Shown here: in pieces, positions 33,841 through 43,506 of the stretch
Layout of the letters: each line of letters opens with the position of its first letter
Numbering within the stretch: position 1 is the stretch's first letter
NCBI GenBank assembly: GCA_902631295.1
Contig: CACOXV010000013.1
Span: 1-50,828, forward strand
DNA length: 50,828 nt
Reading direction: 5' to 3'
From: Paracoccaceae bacterium
Lineage (GTDB): Bacteria > Pseudomonadota > Alphaproteobacteria > Rhodobacterales > Rhodobacteraceae
Notes under the pieces: model-generated
Told to the model about the DNA's origin: nothing
What the model saw: the letters and a program-made list of their open reading frames with translations, nothing else
Databases searched by the model: none
Translations under genes and position numbers: made by a program

Positions 33841-33854
33841 ACGTTGTTTAACGT
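33841..33854. repeat. Inverted repeat upstream of nuo operon
   Basis: ACGTT and AACGT form a perfect 5-bp dyad with a GTTT spacer, followed by nine A residues, about 105 bases upstream of the nuoA start. It lies ahead of a possible -35 box (TTGACC at 33874). This would be a reasonable place for a regulator-binding site, but a dyad this short can occur by chance. Confidence 0.25.
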
Positions 33855-33873
33855 AAAAAAAAATCGAGTCGTG

Positions 33874-33902
33874 TTGACCCTGACAGCGTTTGGGGTTAAA
33901 CC
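33874..33902 (+). promoter_or_regulatory. Possible promoter for nuo operon
   Basis: TTGACC is followed after 17 bases by TAAACC, about 55 bases before the nuoA start codon. The -35 box is good and the -10 box poor, so the assignment is tentative. The 225-base gap before nuoA is the only sizeable non-coding stretch near the operon, so a promoter is expected somewhere in it. Confidence 0.25.
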
Positions 33903-33918
33903 ACAACTTAGCCAAACT

Positions 33919-33935
33919 AGGTCGCTTAGCGACCT
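33919..33935 (+). promoter_or_regulatory. Stem-loop in nuoA leader
   Basis: Perfect 7-bp inverted repeat AGGTCGC / GCGACCT around a TTA loop, ending about 10 bases before the ribosome-binding sequence GGGGAG of nuoA. The stem has five G-C pairs and should be stable in RNA. There is no T-run, so it is not an intrinsic terminator. A 5'-stabilising hairpin or a binding site for a regulator are the simplest readings. Confidence 0.45.
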
Positions 33936-33956
33936 GAAATTAAAGGGGAGCCATCT

Positions 33957-34322
33957 GTGGACGAGATGTTATCGGAATACCTCCCGATTCTTATCTTCTT
34001 GGCGATTGCGGTAGCCTTAGGGTTGCTACTTTTGCTGGCAGCCACCGTAATTGCTGTTAGGCATCCGGACGCTGAAAAAGTATCAGCGTATGAATGTGGT
34101 TTTAATGCATTCGATGACGCGAGAATGAAATTTGACGTACGTTTTTACTTAGTATCGATTTTATTCATTATTTTTGACCTTGAAATAGCATTTTTATTTC
34201 CCTGGGCAGTAGCTTTTAAAGATATATCTTTTTTAGGATTTTGGTCTATGATGGTTTTCCTCTTAATACTAACCATTGGGTTTGCTTATGAGTGGAAAAA
34301 GGGTGCGTTAGAATGGGAGTGA
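33957..34322 (+). CDS. nuoA: NADH-quinone oxidoreductase subunit A
   Basis: Small membrane subunit of complex I, near the junction of the peripheral and membrane arms. The 121-residue protein has three membrane helices (about 8-31, 64-86 and 92-111). The first loop carries the conserved [21 protein letters not shown]. It starts with GTG, chosen because GGGGAG ends six bases upstream; the in-frame ATG three codons later is too far from it. First gene of the complex I operon. Its end overlaps the preferred nuoB start by about 10 bases. Confidence 0.95.
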   Translation: MDEMLSEYLPILIFLAIAVALGLLLLLAATVIAVRHPDAEKVSAYECGFNAFDDARMKFDVRFYLVSILFIIFDLEIAFLFPWAVAFKDISFLGFWSMMVFLLILTIGFAYEWKKGALEWE

Positions 34323-34846
34323 TGGCTAAAGAGAATACCGTCGGACGTGATTTTGAGGTGGAAACGAGCGCGCTCAAGGGTCAGCTTCAAGACAAAGGCT
34401 ACTTACTAACATCTGCTGAGGACGTAATAAATTGGGCCAGAACTGGGTCGCTTCACTGGATGACCTTTGGACTAGCTTGTTGCGCAGTTGAAATGATGCA
34501 CACATCCATGCCGCGTTATGATTTGGAACGTTTCGGTACGGCTCCACGGGCATCGCCAAGGCAATCTGATTTGATGATTGTTGCAGGTACTTTAACTAAC
34601 AAAATGGCACCAGCCTTGAGGAAAGTTTATGATCAAATGCCAGAACCAAGATACGTTATATCCATGGGGTCCTGTGCAAACGGAGGAGGATATTATCATT
34701 ACTCTTATTCAGTAGTTCGAGGGTGTGATCGGATCGTGCCAGTAGATATTTATGTTCCAGGGTGTCCCCCAACGGCAGAAGCTCTTTTGTACGGCATAAT
34801 GGCTTTGCAGCGAAAAATCCGTAGGACTGGGACGATTGTCCGATGA
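34313..34846 (+). CDS. nuoB: NADH-quinone oxidoreductase subunit B
   Basis: Carries the terminal cluster N2 that reduces quinone. From the preferred ATG it has 177 residues. The cluster ligands are the tandem C56-C57 in [13 protein letters not shown]121 in MGSCANGGG and C151 in [11 protein letters not shown]. The start inside the end of nuoA matches the usual N-terminal length. A start three codons later overlaps the nuoA stop as TGATG and is also possible, while the longer frame-open version is unlikely. The stop overlaps nuoC by 4 bases. Confidence 0.95.
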   Translation: MGVMAKENTVGRDFEVETSALKGQLQDKGYLLTSAEDVINWARTGSLHWMTFGLACCAVEMMHTSMPRYDLERFGTAPRASPRQSDLMIVAGTLTNKMAPALRKVYDQMPEPRYVISMGSCANGGGYYHYSYSVVRGCDRIVPVDIYVPGCPPTAEALLYGIMALQRKIRRTGTIVR

Positions 34847-35448
34847 TAGAAGCTTTAAGCGAACTTGGAAGTTATATTGAACAGAAACGAAGTGATTGTG
34901 TTATTTCGTGGGATATAGATAGTGATGAGCTGAACGTCATGGTTGCTCCTTCAAACATTGCAAGTTTTGTGGATTTTCTAAGATCTGATAACAGATGTAA
35001 GTTTTCGACTCTGGTGGATATAACAGGTGTGGATTTTCCTGAAAGAGCAAAGCGTTTTGAGGTGGTTTATCATCTACTGTCCATGTATCAGAACCATAGA
35101 GTAAGATTAAAGGTTTTGATAAGAGAAAATGAGCCGATCCAATCGGTAACTAGCGTTCATCCTAGTGCAAACTGGTTTGAAAGAGAAGTTTTTGATATGT
35201 TTGGCATCCTGTTTCAGGATCATCCAGACTTGAGACGTATACTGACAGATTATGGATTTCAGGGTTTTCCTTTAAGGAAAGATTTCCCAACTACAGGGTA
35301 CAACGAGGTGCGTTATGATGAAGCGCAAAAAAGGGTTGTTTATGAGCCAGTAAATTTAACGCAGGAATATCGTCAGTTCGACTTCAAAAGTCCTTGGGAG
35401 GGGGCCGAGTACATAGTGCCCGATGATGAGACTGAAGGGACAACATAA
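34843..35448 (+). CDS. nuoC: NADH-quinone oxidoreductase subunit C
   Basis: Peripheral-arm subunit (30-kDa type) that packs against NuoD and NuoB. The 201-residue protein carries the family signature [20 protein letters not shown] and the [31 protein letters not shown] block (about 109-139). NuoC is separate from NuoD here, unlike the fused NuoCD of E. coli. Its start overlaps the nuoB stop (ATGA) and its stop shares a base with the nuoD start (TAATG), so the three are tightly coupled. Confidence 0.96.
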   Translation: MIEALSELGSYIEQKRSDCVISWDIDSDELNVMVAPSNIASFVDFLRSDNRCKFSTLVDITGVDFPERAKRFEVVYHLLSMYQNHRVRLKVLIRENEPIQSVTSVHPSANWFEREVFDMFGILFQDHPDLRRILTDYGFQGFPLRKDFPTTGYNEVRYDEAQKRVVYEPVNLTQEYRQFDFKSPWEGAEYIVPDDETEGTT

Positions 35449-36662
35449 TGGATGGATCAAAAGGTTTTCAGGATGCACTGACAAATGAACAGAAAATCAG
35501 AAACTTCAATATTAATTTTGGACCCCAGCATCCTGCAGCGCATGGAGTTTTAAGGCTTGTTCTTGAGCTTGACGGCGAAATAGTTGAGCGTTGTGATCCT
35601 CACATTGGGCTTTTACATCGTGGTACTGAAAAATTAATGGAGAGTAGAACTTATCTACAAAACTTGCCGTATTTTGATCGTCTTGACTACGTTGCTCCAA
35701 TGAACCAAGAACATGCGTGGTGCCTTGCGATTGAAAAATTAACAAACGTATCTGTGCCGCGAAGAGCTTCGCTGATTAGGGTGCTGTATTCAGAGATAGG
35801 CAGAATACTAAATCATTTATTAAATGTTACTACACAAGCTATGGATGTTGGGGCCCTAACACCGCCCTTGTGGGGCTTCGAAGAGCGGGAAAAATTAATG
35901 GTATTTTACGAGCGAGCGTGTGGCGCGCGCTTGCATGCAGCATATTTTAGGCCGGGCGGGGTCCATCAGGACCTGCCGGATGATTTGCTTAAAGATATTT
36001 TAAGTTGGGCCGAAGAATTCCCAGCGGTTTTGAAAGATATTGATGAATTATTGACTGAAAACCGAATTTTTAAGCAACGTAATGTCGACATAGGTATTGT
36101 AACGGAAGATGACATTCAAAAGTATGGTTTTTCTGGTGTAATGGTGCGTGGTTCTGGATTGGCATGGGATTTAAGGCGTTCCCAACCTTACGAATGTTAT
36201 GACGAGTTTGATTTTAAAGTGCCCGTAGGAAAAAATGGTGATTGTTATGACAGATATTTGGTCCGCATGGAGGAAATGCGTCAATCTCTTCACATCATCA
36301 AGCAAGCGATTGAGAAACTTTTAGTAGAGCGAGGTGACATACTGGCACGGGGCAAAATAACGCCTCCGAGACGAGCCGAAATGAAGGGCTCAATGGAAGC
36401 TTTAATACATCATTTTAAGCTTTATACTGAGGGTTTTCACGTGCCTGAAGGAGAGGTCTACGCTTGTGTAGAGGCTCCAAAAGGCGAATTTGGTGTTTAC
36501 CTGGTGTCGGACGGTTCAAACAAACCCTACAGAGCGAAATTACGTGCACCAGGCTTTCTTCACTTGCAGGCAATGGATCATATGGCAACTGGCCATCAAT
36601 TGGCAGATGTTGCGGCAATTATTGGCACAATGGATATAGTATTTGGAGAGATTGATCGCTAA
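35448..36662 (+). CDS. nuoD: NADH-quinone oxidoreductase subunit D
   Basis: The 49-kDa-type subunit that forms the quinone pocket together with NuoB. The 404-residue protein contains [20 protein letters not shown] (about 24-43), with the quinone-contacting His pair, then [15 protein letters not shown] and the C-terminal [10 protein letters not shown] ending in Arg. It belongs to the family descended from NiFe-hydrogenase large subunits, but with the metal ligands lost as expected. One-base overlap with nuoE follows (TAATG). Confidence 0.97.
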   Translation: MDGSKGFQDALTNEQKIRNFNINFGPQHPAAHGVLRLVLELDGEIVERCDPHIGLLHRGTEKLMESRTYLQNLPYFDRLDYVAPMNQEHAWCLAIEKLTNVSVPRRASLIRVLYSEIGRILNHLLNVTTQAMDVGALTPPLWGFEEREKLMVFYERACGARLHAAYFRPGGVHQDLPDDLLKDILSWAEEFPAVLKDIDELLTENRIFKQRNVDIGIVTEDDIQKYGFSGVMVRGSGLAWDLRRSQPYECYDEFDFKVPVGKNGDCYDRYLVRMEEMRQSLHIIKQAIEKLLVERGDILARGKITPPRRAEMKGSMEALIHHFKLYTEGFHVPEGEVYACVEAPKGEFGVYLVSDGSNKPYRAKLRAPGFLHLQAMDHMATGHQLADVAAIIGTMDIVFGEIDR

Positions 36663-37636
36663 TGTTACGTCGACTACACGAGGAACAGCCAAGATCTTTC
36701 TCGTTTACTTCTGAGAATAAAGCCTGGGCTGAAGCTCAAATTAAAAAGTATCCCGTCGGTCGTGAAGCGTCTGCCATAATACCGATATTGTGGAGAGCTC
36801 AAGAGCAAGAAGGTTGGTTAACAAGGCCAGCGATAGAGCACGTTGCAGATTTGCTAGGCATGGCGTACATGAGGGCTTTGGAAGTTGCTACATTTTACTT
36901 CATGTTTCATCTCCAGCCTGTCGGCAAAGTAGCTCACATTCAGGTGTGTGGTACTTTATCTTGTATGCTTTGCGGTGCTGAAGAATTAATCACGGTCTGT
37001 AAAGAGAAGATTTCTCCTAATCCGCATCAGTTGTCGGCAGACGGAAACTTTAGTTGGGAGGAAGTTGAGTGCTTAGGTGCATGCTCAAATGCTCCAATGG
37101 CACAAATCGGCAAAGATTATTTTGAAGACTTGAGTGAAGAAACACTGTGTCAGATCATCGACAAGTTATGTACAGAAAAGCCCCCAACGCCAGGTCCGCA
37201 GAATGGTAGATTCGCTTCTGAGCCAAAACAAGGCCTCACCTCTCTTATGAAATATGAAAGTGGACGGACAAAGTTCAATGGCAGTGTTCAAATGGCGTAT
37301 GATTTAAACGACACCATAAAGCGAATAGATGGTACTGAGACGGAATTGGTAACTCCATGGCTCAAGGCTGGTAAGAAAAAAACCATGCAATCGGTGATGA
37401 GGAAGCCAAAAATTTTAAAGTCCCCCAAAAAGTCAGTACCTGATGATTTGTCGGGTCTTTCAGGATTGGGAGAGAAAGCTAAAATTATTTTAAATCGTTT
37501 AGGGATATTTTATATCGTCCAAGTATCACAGTGGGGCGCGGCGGAAATTAATTGGGTGCATTCACACTCCTCTGGATCTTTAAGCTTGAACAAGTTGAAA
37601 AGCTTTGTTGAGCAGGCAAAAAATATTCAAAATTAA
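36662..37636 (+). CDS. nuoE: NADH-quinone oxidoreductase subunit E with C-terminal extension
   Basis: The 24-kDa-type subunit carrying cluster N1a next to NuoF. Residues 1-175 are the standard thioredoxin-like subunit with ligands C96, C101, C137 and C141. The protein then continues to 324 residues, about 150 more than in E. coli. The extension has a Pro/Lys-rich linker (about 172-262) and a small helical domain (263-324) opening [20 protein letters not shown], which resembles a helix-hairpin-helix. Long NuoE forms with such a tail are typical of Rhodobacterales. The function of the tail is not known to me. Confidence 0.95.
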   Translation: MLRRLHEEQPRSFSFTSENKAWAEAQIKKYPVGREASAIIPILWRAQEQEGWLTRPAIEHVADLLGMAYMRALEVATFYFMFHLQPVGKVAHIQVCGTLSCMLCGAEELITVCKEKISPNPHQLSADGNFSWEEVECLGACSNAPMAQIGKDYFEDLSEETLCQIIDKLCTEKPPTPGPQNGRFASEPKQGLTSLMKYESGRTKFNGSVQMAYDLNDTIKRIDGTETELVTPWLKAGKKKTMQSVMRKPKILKSPKKSVPDDLSGLSGLGEKAKIILNRLGIFYIVQVSQWGAAEINWVHSHSSGSLSLNKLKSFVEQAKNIQN

Positions 37637-37667
37637 TCAGCATGGGTAATTTGAGTTGGAAGCCATA

Positions 37668-37898
37668 ATGGAATTTAAGGAAAGTAGAGGTGAGATACGA
37701 CAGGGCCGAGTAATTGGCTTAGTCATTGCTGTTACAATGTTGATTTGGATTTTAGCACAATCTTTAGGTTCTTATCTGGGACTTCCGGGACGGTACGCAT
37801 TGCTCATAGATTTTTTAGCCATGGTTGCTTTTCTTTGGGCTATAATTTCGGGTATATTAATGTGGCGGTCACGTCGAATTACAAGGAATAATAAATAA
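37668..37898 (+). CDS. DUF5337-type small membrane protein in nuo operon
   Basis: A 76-residue protein with a charged N-terminus (MEFKESRGEIRQGRVIG) and two membrane helices (about 15-35 and 43-62), ending in a basic tail MWRSRRITRNNK. The ATG at 37668 was chosen because GGAAG lies five bases upstream; a TTG four codons earlier is also open. It fits the DUF5337 family, which in Rhodobacterales is encoded between nuoE and nuoF. The TAA stop abuts the nuoF ATG. An accessory or assembly role in complex I is likely from position but unproven. Confidence 0.82.
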   Translation: MEFKESRGEIRQGRVIGLVIAVTMLIWILAQSLGSYLGLPGRYALLIDFLAMVAFLWAIISGILMWRSRRITRNNK

Positions 37899-39200
37899 AT
37901 GTTAAGCGATACAGATCGTATATTTACTAATATTTATGGCATGCACGAGCGGACGCTTCGCGGAGCGTTGGCGCGGGGCCATTGGGATAACACGAAATCC
38001 ATTTTAGTTAAAGGGCGCGACTGGATAGTTGAACAAATGAAGGCCTCTGGTCTGAGGGGCCGAGGAGGCGCCGGCTTTCCCACAGGTTTAAAGTGGTCTT
38101 TTATGCCAAAAGAAAGTGATGGGCGCCCGTCGTACTTAGTAGTGAATGCGGATGAAAGTGAGCCTGGCACTTGTAAAGATAGAGAGATCATGAGGCATGA
38201 TCCTCATACCTTAATTGAAGGTTGTTTAATTGCTTCGTTCGCAATGGGAGCAAACTGTTGCTACATTTACATTCGGGGTGAGTACATCAGAGAAAAAGAA
38301 ATGCTTCAATTAGCAATTGACGAGGCTTATGAGGCCGGTTTTGTAGGTAAAAATGCGTGCAATTCTGATTGGGATTTTGATATTTTTCTTCATCATGGAG
38401 CAGGCGCCTATATATGTGGTGAGGAAACAGCTTTACTTGAAAGTTTAGAAGGTAAAAAAGGTATGCCCCGAATGAAACCGCCGTTTCCAGCTGGATCAGG
38501 TTTATACGGTTGCCCCACAACTGTTAATAATGTTGAGTCAATAGCCGTTGTGCCAACAATTCTCCGACGGGGGCCTGATTGGTTCTCTGGTTTCGGTAGG
38601 CCAAACAACTTCGGAACTAAGCTTTTTGCTATATCGGGACATGTAAATAATCCTTGTGTGGTAGAGGAGGCTATGTCCATTTCATTCGAAGAACTGATCG
38701 ATAAACATTGCGGTGGAATTCGAGGAGGATGGAAAAATTTAAAAGCAGTGATACCAGGTGGTTCTTCTGTTCCCTGTGTGAGGGGTGAGGATATGAAAGA
38801 CGCAATAATGGACTTTGATTATTTGCGAAATGATCTTGGGTCTGGGTTAGGTACTGCAGCAGTAATTGTAATGGACAATTCTGTGGATATAATTAAAGCT
38901 ATATGGCGCTTATCGAAATTTTACAAACACGAGAGTTGCGGTCAATGTACACCATGTCGTGAGGGAACTGGCTGGATGATGAGAGTTATGGAAAGACTAG
39001 TGTCTGGGGATGCGGACAAAGAAGAGATTGACATGTTGTTCGATGTAACAAAGCAAGTTGAAGGGCACACTATTTGCGCTTTAGGAGATGCTGCTGCATG
39101 GCCAATTCAAGGTTTGATAAGAAATTTCAGAGAGGAAATAGAAGAAAGAATTAGTAATAGAAAAATGACCAATGTTAACAAAGCGCTAGCGGCTGAGTGA
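37899..39200 (+). CDS. nuoF: NADH-quinone oxidoreductase subunit F
   Basis: The 51-kDa-type subunit that oxidises NADH, holding FMN and cluster N3. The 433-residue protein has the NADH-binding Gly-rich loop [20 protein letters not shown] (about 52-71), the FMN region including [19 protein letters not shown] (about 168-186), and the 4Fe-4S ligands in [15 protein letters not shown] (about 346-360) plus a later Cys in HTICALGD. It begins directly after the stop of the DUF5337 gene. The small lipoprotein gene follows after 6 bases. Confidence 0.97.
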   Translation: MLSDTDRIFTNIYGMHERTLRGALARGHWDNTKSILVKGRDWIVEQMKASGLRGRGGAGFPTGLKWSFMPKESDGRPSYLVVNADESEPGTCKDREIMRHDPHTLIEGCLIASFAMGANCCYIYIRGEYIREKEMLQLAIDEAYEAGFVGKNACNSDWDFDIFLHHGAGAYICGEETALLESLEGKKGMPRMKPPFPAGSGLYGCPTTVNNVESIAVVPTILRRGPDWFSGFGRPNNFGTKLFAISGHVNNPCVVEEAMSISFEELIDKHCGGIRGGWKNLKAVIPGGSSVPCVRGEDMKDAIMDFDYLRNDLGSGLGTAAVIVMDNSVDIIKAIWRLSKFYKHESCGQCTPCREGTGWMMRVMERLVSGDADKEEIDMLFDVTKQVEGHTICALGDAAAWPIQGLIRNFREEIEERISNRKMTNVNKALAAE

Positions 39201-39206
39201 CTTAAA

Positions 39207-39530
39207 TTGAGCAACTTTCTTATCATATCACTATTTATATTGCTTCTTTTGGGCTGCTCGGCTCGAATTAGTGAAAACCGAGTTCCTTTTGATGGTGTTC
39301 TATTTAATGCAAAATTAAAAGTAGGAGCTAGCAAAAAAGATTTCGAAATTATAGTGCCGCGCGCTCACCGTTCTTTGTTTGGCGCAAAAGAAGCAGGCGG
39401 ATATGAAGCAACAATTTATTGTGTAAATAAATTTGGTACTTCGGATATTATCTGGGATGTGAGCCCTGATGACGTATCAAAAGTTACATCTAACAGGTCA
39501 ATATTTATTAAGGGACGTTGTAGAATATGA
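39207..39530 (+). CDS. Small lipoprotein encoded inside nuo operon
   Basis: A 107-residue predicted lipoprotein read from a TTG start. A hydrophobic signal (MSNFLIISLFILLLLGC) ends in the lipobox LLGC with C17 as the lipidated residue. The mature part is about 90 residues, beta-rich, with three further features: GAKEAGGYEATIYCVNKFGTSD, a second Cys (about 71) and a terminal GRCRI. Two cysteines in the mature domain may pair. It sits between nuoF and nuoG, where I recall comparable lipoprotein genes in roseobacters. Function unknown; a link to complex I is inferred only from position. Confidence 0.75.
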   Translation: MSNFLIISLFILLLLGCSARISENRVPFDGVLFNAKLKVGASKKDFEIIVPRAHRSLFGAKEAGGYEATIYCVNKFGTSDIIWDVSPDDVSKVTSNRSIFIKGRCRI

Positions 39531-39643
39531 AAATAACTAACTGTAAAAGCCAATGAGTTTGTTGAGATTTAAGCATGTTTTTTAAGTTAATAAAACTCCA
39601 TAACATACTGAAAATGATAGATAAATAGTTACTAAGTTCTAAT

Positions 39644-41659
39644 ATGACCGAATTAAAAAAAATTATAATTGACGATCAGGAAATAGAAGTTGACGCCGCT
39701 ATGACTTTAATACAGGCCTGTGAGCTTGTCGGCATTGAAGTTCCTAGATTCTGTTATCATGAGCGACTGTCAATCGCAGGTAACTGCAGGATGTGTCTTG
39801 TAGAGGTGGTTGGGGGACCCCCAAAGCCAACTGCATCCTGTGCTATGCAAGTTAGTGATCTTCGTCCAGGACCTGATGGACAGCCTCCGGTGGTGCGCAC
39901 GAACTCAAAAATGGTGAAAAAGGCCCGTGAGGGCGTAATGGAGTTCCTATTGATCAATCACCCTCTTGATTGTCCAATTTGTGATCAAGGCGGCGAATGT
40001 GATCTTCAGGATCAAGCAATGGCTTTTGGTGTGGATTTTAGTAGATTTAAAGAAGCTAAACGTGCGGTAGACGACCTTGATCTTGGTCCGCTTGTATCAA
40101 CAAACATGACTAGGTGCATTAGTTGTACTCGATGTGTAAGATTTACCTCTGAAGTAGCTGGCATAAATCAAATGGGACAAACAGGTCGGGGCGAGGATGC
40201 AGAAATAACAAACTACCTAAATGAGACGCTAAACAGCAATTTGCAGGGAAATATTATTGACCTTTGTCCAGTGGGCGCACTGACATCTAAGCCTTATGCT
40301 TTTACAGCACGGCCATGGGAATTATCAAGTACAGAAACAATTGATGTAATGGATGCATTGGGCTCAAATATAAGAGTTGATACAAAAGGTCGTGAGGTTA
40401 TGCGTATTTTGCCTCGTAATCATGATGGTATAAATGAGGAATGGATTTCAGATAAAACGCGCTTTGTGTGGGACGGCTTGAAACGTCAAAGATTAGACAA
40501 ACCTTATTTAAGAAAAGATAGCAAGTTGGTTGCTGTAAGCTGGGCAGAGGCTTTGAAATTTACATCTGACGCAATTACTGACAAAAAGGTTATGGGGTTG
40601 GTTGGTAATTTAACTTCTACAGAGACGGCTTATGCCCTACAAAAACTTTTGACCAGTGTCGGTGGATTTGTTGAATGTAGAACAGATGGTGCGAAATTAC
40701 CTATCGACAACAGGTCTGGCTATGTTGGTAATGCCAAGATCGATGATGTCGACCTTGCTGATGAAATATTTCTGATTGGAAGTAATCCACGCGATGAGGC
40801 GCCAGTTTTAAATGCTCGAATCCGTAAGGCATGGTCTGAAGGAGCAAATGTTTATTTGCTTGGACCAAAAGTAGATCTAACCTACGACTACTCACATTTA
40901 GGATCGGACCGCTCAGCTTTAAAGAAACTAGTCACAGGTAGGTTAAAGGTCGGTGAGGAAAAGAATGTATTGGTGATTTTAGGGGTTGGTGCTTTAACAG
41001 GCAAAGATGGATCTGCGGTGCTAGGCCATGCAATGAAGCTAGCCAGTGCCCCAAATTGTAAGTTTTTGTTGCTTCATAATGCGGCTTCTAGGGTGGGTGC
41101 CATGGATATAGGAGCAGTTACACCAAATGGCATTTCTAACTTAATGAGTTATGACGTCATTTTTAATGTTGGTTCAGATGAGTTAGAAATTCCGAAGGGG
41201 CCTCTTGTTATATATCAAGGTAGCCATGGCGATATTGGTGCTCACAGAGCGGATATTATTCTACCCGCAGCTGCATACACCGAGGAAAGTGGGATATTTG
41301 TAAATACAGAAGGGCGCCCACAGTTGGCTAACAGATCTGGATTTGCTCCAGGGGATGCTCGGGAGAATTGGGCAATTCTTCGAGCCCTTGCTCAAAATTT
41401 GGACGTGACACTAAATTTTGATACCTTAGCCCAACTTCGCGACGGTCTGTTTGCAGAATACCCCCATTTGAAAAATATAGATTCTATAAGTGAAAGTGAA
41501 TGGTGTCCCGAATTTAGTGGGGACTTGGGTAAAGGTGATTTTATATATCCAATTAAGGATTTTTATTTAACAAATCCAATAGCGAGAGCCTCCGTTTTGA
41601 TGAGTGAATTGTCAGCTCAAACTAAAGCAAGAAACTCTAACAGAATTGCGGCAGAGTGA
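39644..41659 (+). CDS. nuoG: NADH-quinone oxidoreductase subunit G
   Basis: Largest peripheral subunit, carrying clusters N1b, N4 and N5. The 671-residue protein has the N-terminal 2Fe-2S ligands C37, C48, C51 and C66, and the His/Cys motif [18 protein letters not shown] (about 104-121). The 4Fe-4S block is [11 protein letters not shown], with the last Cys in [13 protein letters not shown] molybdopterin-oxidoreductase-like C-terminal region without a cofactor site follows. The length is typical for Rhodobacterales and shorter than E. coli NuoG. It follows the lipoprotein gene after a 113-base gap that shows nothing else clear, and no strong ribosome-binding site precedes the ATG. Confidence 0.96.
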   Translation: MTELKKIIIDDQEIEVDAAMTLIQACELVGIEVPRFCYHERLSIAGNCRMCLVEVVGGPPKPTASCAMQVSDLRPGPDGQPPVVRTNSKMVKKAREGVMEFLLINHPLDCPICDQGGECDLQDQAMAFGVDFSRFKEAKRAVDDLDLGPLVSTNMTRCISCTRCVRFTSEVAGINQMGQTGRGEDAEITNYLNETLNSNLQGNIIDLCPVGALTSKPYAFTARPWELSSTETIDVMDALGSNIRVDTKGREVMRILPRNHDGINEEWISDKTRFVWDGLKRQRLDKPYLRKDSKLVAVSWAEALKFTSDAITDKKVMGLVGNLTSTETAYALQKLLTSVGGFVECRTDGAKLPIDNRSGYVGNAKIDDVDLADEIFLIGSNPRDEAPVLNARIRKAWSEGANVYLLGPKVDLTYDYSHLGSDRSALKKLVTGRLKVGEEKNVLVILGVGALTGKDGSAVLGHAMKLASAPNCKFLLLHNAASRVGAMDIGAVTPNGISNLMSYDVIFNVGSDELEIPKGPLVIYQGSHGDIGAHRADIILPAAAYTEESGIFVNTEGRPQLANRSGFAPGDARENWAILRALAQNLDVTLNFDTLAQLRDGLFAEYPHLKNIDSISESEWCPEFSGDLGKGDFIYPIKDFYLTNPIARASVLMSELSAQTKARNSNRIAAE

Positions 41660-41663
41660 TATC

Positions 41664-41834
41664 ATGTTTAGAAAAAGATATCTACCTTTGAATATTATTA
41701 TAGTATTACCATCAGAGGCAACTTCACGAACCGTAAAATTTCAGCCTCGATGTCTCGAGCAGGTAAAATCACTAGCTCTGTTCTTATGCAACATTCTAAG
41801 TAACTTCAGTTGCGAAGTGGGGGCAAATGGTTGA
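41664..41834 (+). CDS. Doubtful 56-codon ORF between nuoG and nuoH
   Basis: The 167-base gap between nuoG and nuoH is open in one frame, from an ATG four bases after the nuoG stop to a TGA that overlaps the nuoH start by 8 bases. The product would start [20 protein letters not shown], with a short hydrophobic patch and three cysteines. I do not recognise it, and there is no good ribosome-binding site apart from the end of nuoG. Tight placement favours a gene; the lack of any clear fold favours chance or the remains of an accessory gene. Confidence 0.25.
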   Translation: MFRKRYLPLNIIIVLPSEATSRTVKFQPRCLEQVKSLALFLCNILSNFSCEVGANG

Positions 41835-42864
41835 ATTTTTGAACTCTTCTTGGGGCATTGCATTGATCTTAATTTCTCAAGGCCTGATGATGGCAGTCTT
41901 TCTGCTCCTGTCTGCTTATTTTTTAATTTATGCAGATCGTAAGGTATGGGCGGCCGTTCAAATGCGACGTGGCCCAAATGTGGTGGGTGCTTTCGGCTTG
42001 CTTCAATCTGGGGCTGACATGTTGAAACTTGTTTTTAAGGAAATAATCATACCCGCGGGTGCAGACAAGCCGGTCTTCTTTTTGGCTCCCCTTATTTCTT
42101 TTGTAATGGCAATACTTGCGTGGGCGGTAATTCCATTAAACGAAGGTTGGGTATTATCCGAAATCAACGTTGCCCTTTTATTTGTTTTTGCAATTTCTTC
42201 TTTAGAGGTTTACGGAGTGATTATGGGAGGTTGGGCGTCAAACTCCAAGTATCCTTTTCTAGGTTCGCTGAGATCCGCTGCACAAATGATATCATACGAA
42301 GTATCAATTGGCTTAATCATCATAGGCGTTATAATTTCAACCGGATCAATGAATTTTGGTGATATAGTAAGAGCGCAGGACGGTAGTTTAGGTATTTTCA
42401 ACTGGTACTGGTTGCCACATTTCCCAATGCTTTTCCTTTTTTTTATATCAGCTTTAGCCGAAACTAATAGACCACCTTTTGATCTGCCAGAGGCTGAGAG
42501 TGAGTTAGTTGCAGGATTTCAAGTTGAGTACAGCTCCACACCCTTTTTACTATTCATGGCTGGTGAATTAATTGCTGTATTTCTCATGTGTGCCTTAACA
42601 ACACTTTTGTTTTTTGGAGGCTGGTTATCTCCCATTCCCGGTCTTTCGGATGGATTCCATTGGATGCTGGCAAAGATGGGGTTCTTCTTTTTTGTGTTCG
42701 CAATGGTAAAAGCAATAACTCCAAGATACCGTTATGATCAATTAATGAGATTGGGCTGGAAAGTATTTTTACCAATCTCATTGGGTTGGGTCATTATTGT
42801 GTCCTTCTTTGCAAAATTTGAAATGTTTGGTGGGGTTTATGCCCGCTGGGTAATTGGGGCGTGA
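41827..42864 (+). CDS. nuoH: NADH-quinone oxidoreductase subunit H
   Basis: Membrane subunit at the junction with the peripheral arm that forms part of the quinone channel. The 345-residue protein has about eight membrane helices. Family signatures include [19 protein letters not shown] (about 36-54), [20 protein letters not shown] (about 136-155) and the acidic loop [20 protein letters not shown] (about 213-232). GTGGGGGC lies just upstream of the ATG. Three bases separate its stop from the nuoI start. Confidence 0.97.
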   Translation: MVEFLNSSWGIALILISQGLMMAVFLLLSAYFLIYADRKVWAAVQMRRGPNVVGAFGLLQSGADMLKLVFKEIIIPAGADKPVFFLAPLISFVMAILAWAVIPLNEGWVLSEINVALLFVFAISSLEVYGVIMGGWASNSKYPFLGSLRSAAQMISYEVSIGLIIIGVIISTGSMNFGDIVRAQDGSLGIFNWYWLPHFPMLFLFFISALAETNRPPFDLPEAESELVAGFQVEYSSTPFLLFMAGELIAVFLMCALTTLLFFGGWLSPIPGLSDGFHWMLAKMGFFFFVFAMVKAITPRYRYDQLMRLGWKVFLPISLGWVIIVSFFAKFEMFGGVYARWVIGA

Positions 42865-42867
42865 ACT

Positions 42868-43362
42868 ATGAGTAAAATTGATTACACGCGAGCAGCAAAG
42901 TATTTTCTACTAGCTGATATATGGACTGGTTTTAAGCTGGGTTTTAAATATTTCTTTTCATCTAAAACAACGCTTAATTACCCTCATGAAAAAGGTGAGT
43001 TAAGTCCTCGTTTTCGCGGTGAACATGCTCTTCGAAGGTATCCAAATGGTGAAGAACGGTGCATCGCATGCAAGCTTTGCGAAGCAGTTTGTCCTGCTCA
43101 GGCGATTACTATTGATGCTGAACCACGAGAAGATGGGAGTAGGCGCACAACCAGATATGATATCGATATGACAAAATGCATTTATTGTGGTTTTTGCCAA
43201 GAGGCATGCCCAGTTGATGCGATCGTGGAGGGACCAAACTTTGAATTTTCTACCGAAACACGCGAAGAATTATTTTATGATAAAGAGAAATTATTAGCGA
43301 ATGGTGACAGGTGGGAGCCTGAAATTGCTAAAAATTTGGAAATGGATGCACCTTACCGATGA
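42868..43362 (+). CDS. nuoI: NADH-quinone oxidoreductase subunit I
   Basis: Ferredoxin-like subunit with clusters N6a and N6b that passes electrons to NuoB. The 164-residue protein has two CxxCxxCxxxCP motifs: C65, C68, C71, C75 and C104, C107, C110, C114. An amphipathic N-terminal helix (about 8-30) associates it with the membrane arm. Its stop overlaps by 4 bases (ATGA) the start of a 47-codon ORF that lies ahead of nuoJ. Confidence 0.97.
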   Translation: MSKIDYTRAAKYFLLADIWTGFKLGFKYFFSSKTTLNYPHEKGELSPRFRGEHALRRYPNGEERCIACKLCEAVCPAQAITIDAEPREDGSRRTTRYDIDMTKCIYCGFCQEACPVDAIVEGPNFEFSTETREELFYDKEKLLANGDRWEPEIAKNLEMDAPYR

Positions 43363-43502
43363 GTAATGCTAAAAATCCATATGAACAGTTCTCAAATTTT
43401 GTGGCTGAGGCAAATATCCTTAATTCGATTTTTTTTGGGGTCATTTTATCTACAAAAGCTTGGAAGATCGCTAATGAAATGATTGAAAAGTTTAAGGAAT
43501 AA
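43359..43502 (+). CDS. 47-aa small protein between nuoI and nuoJ
   Basis: A short reading frame starting at an ATG that overlaps the nuoI stop (ATGA), the same coupling seen at nuoB-nuoC. It ends with TAA 4 bases before the likely nuoJ start. The predicted product opens [20 protein letters not shown], has a central hydrophobic stretch (about 22-32) and ends with a basic amphipathic helix ([15 protein letters not shown]). It is too short for a family call; the NPYEQF start faintly recalls phasins. It fills the gap between two complex I genes, and the nuoJ ribosome-binding sequence AAGGAA lies in its last codons. Function unknown. Confidence 0.5.
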   Translation: MSNAKNPYEQFSNFVAEANILNSIFFGVILSTKAWKIANEMIEKFKE

Positions 43503-43506
43503 AAAA

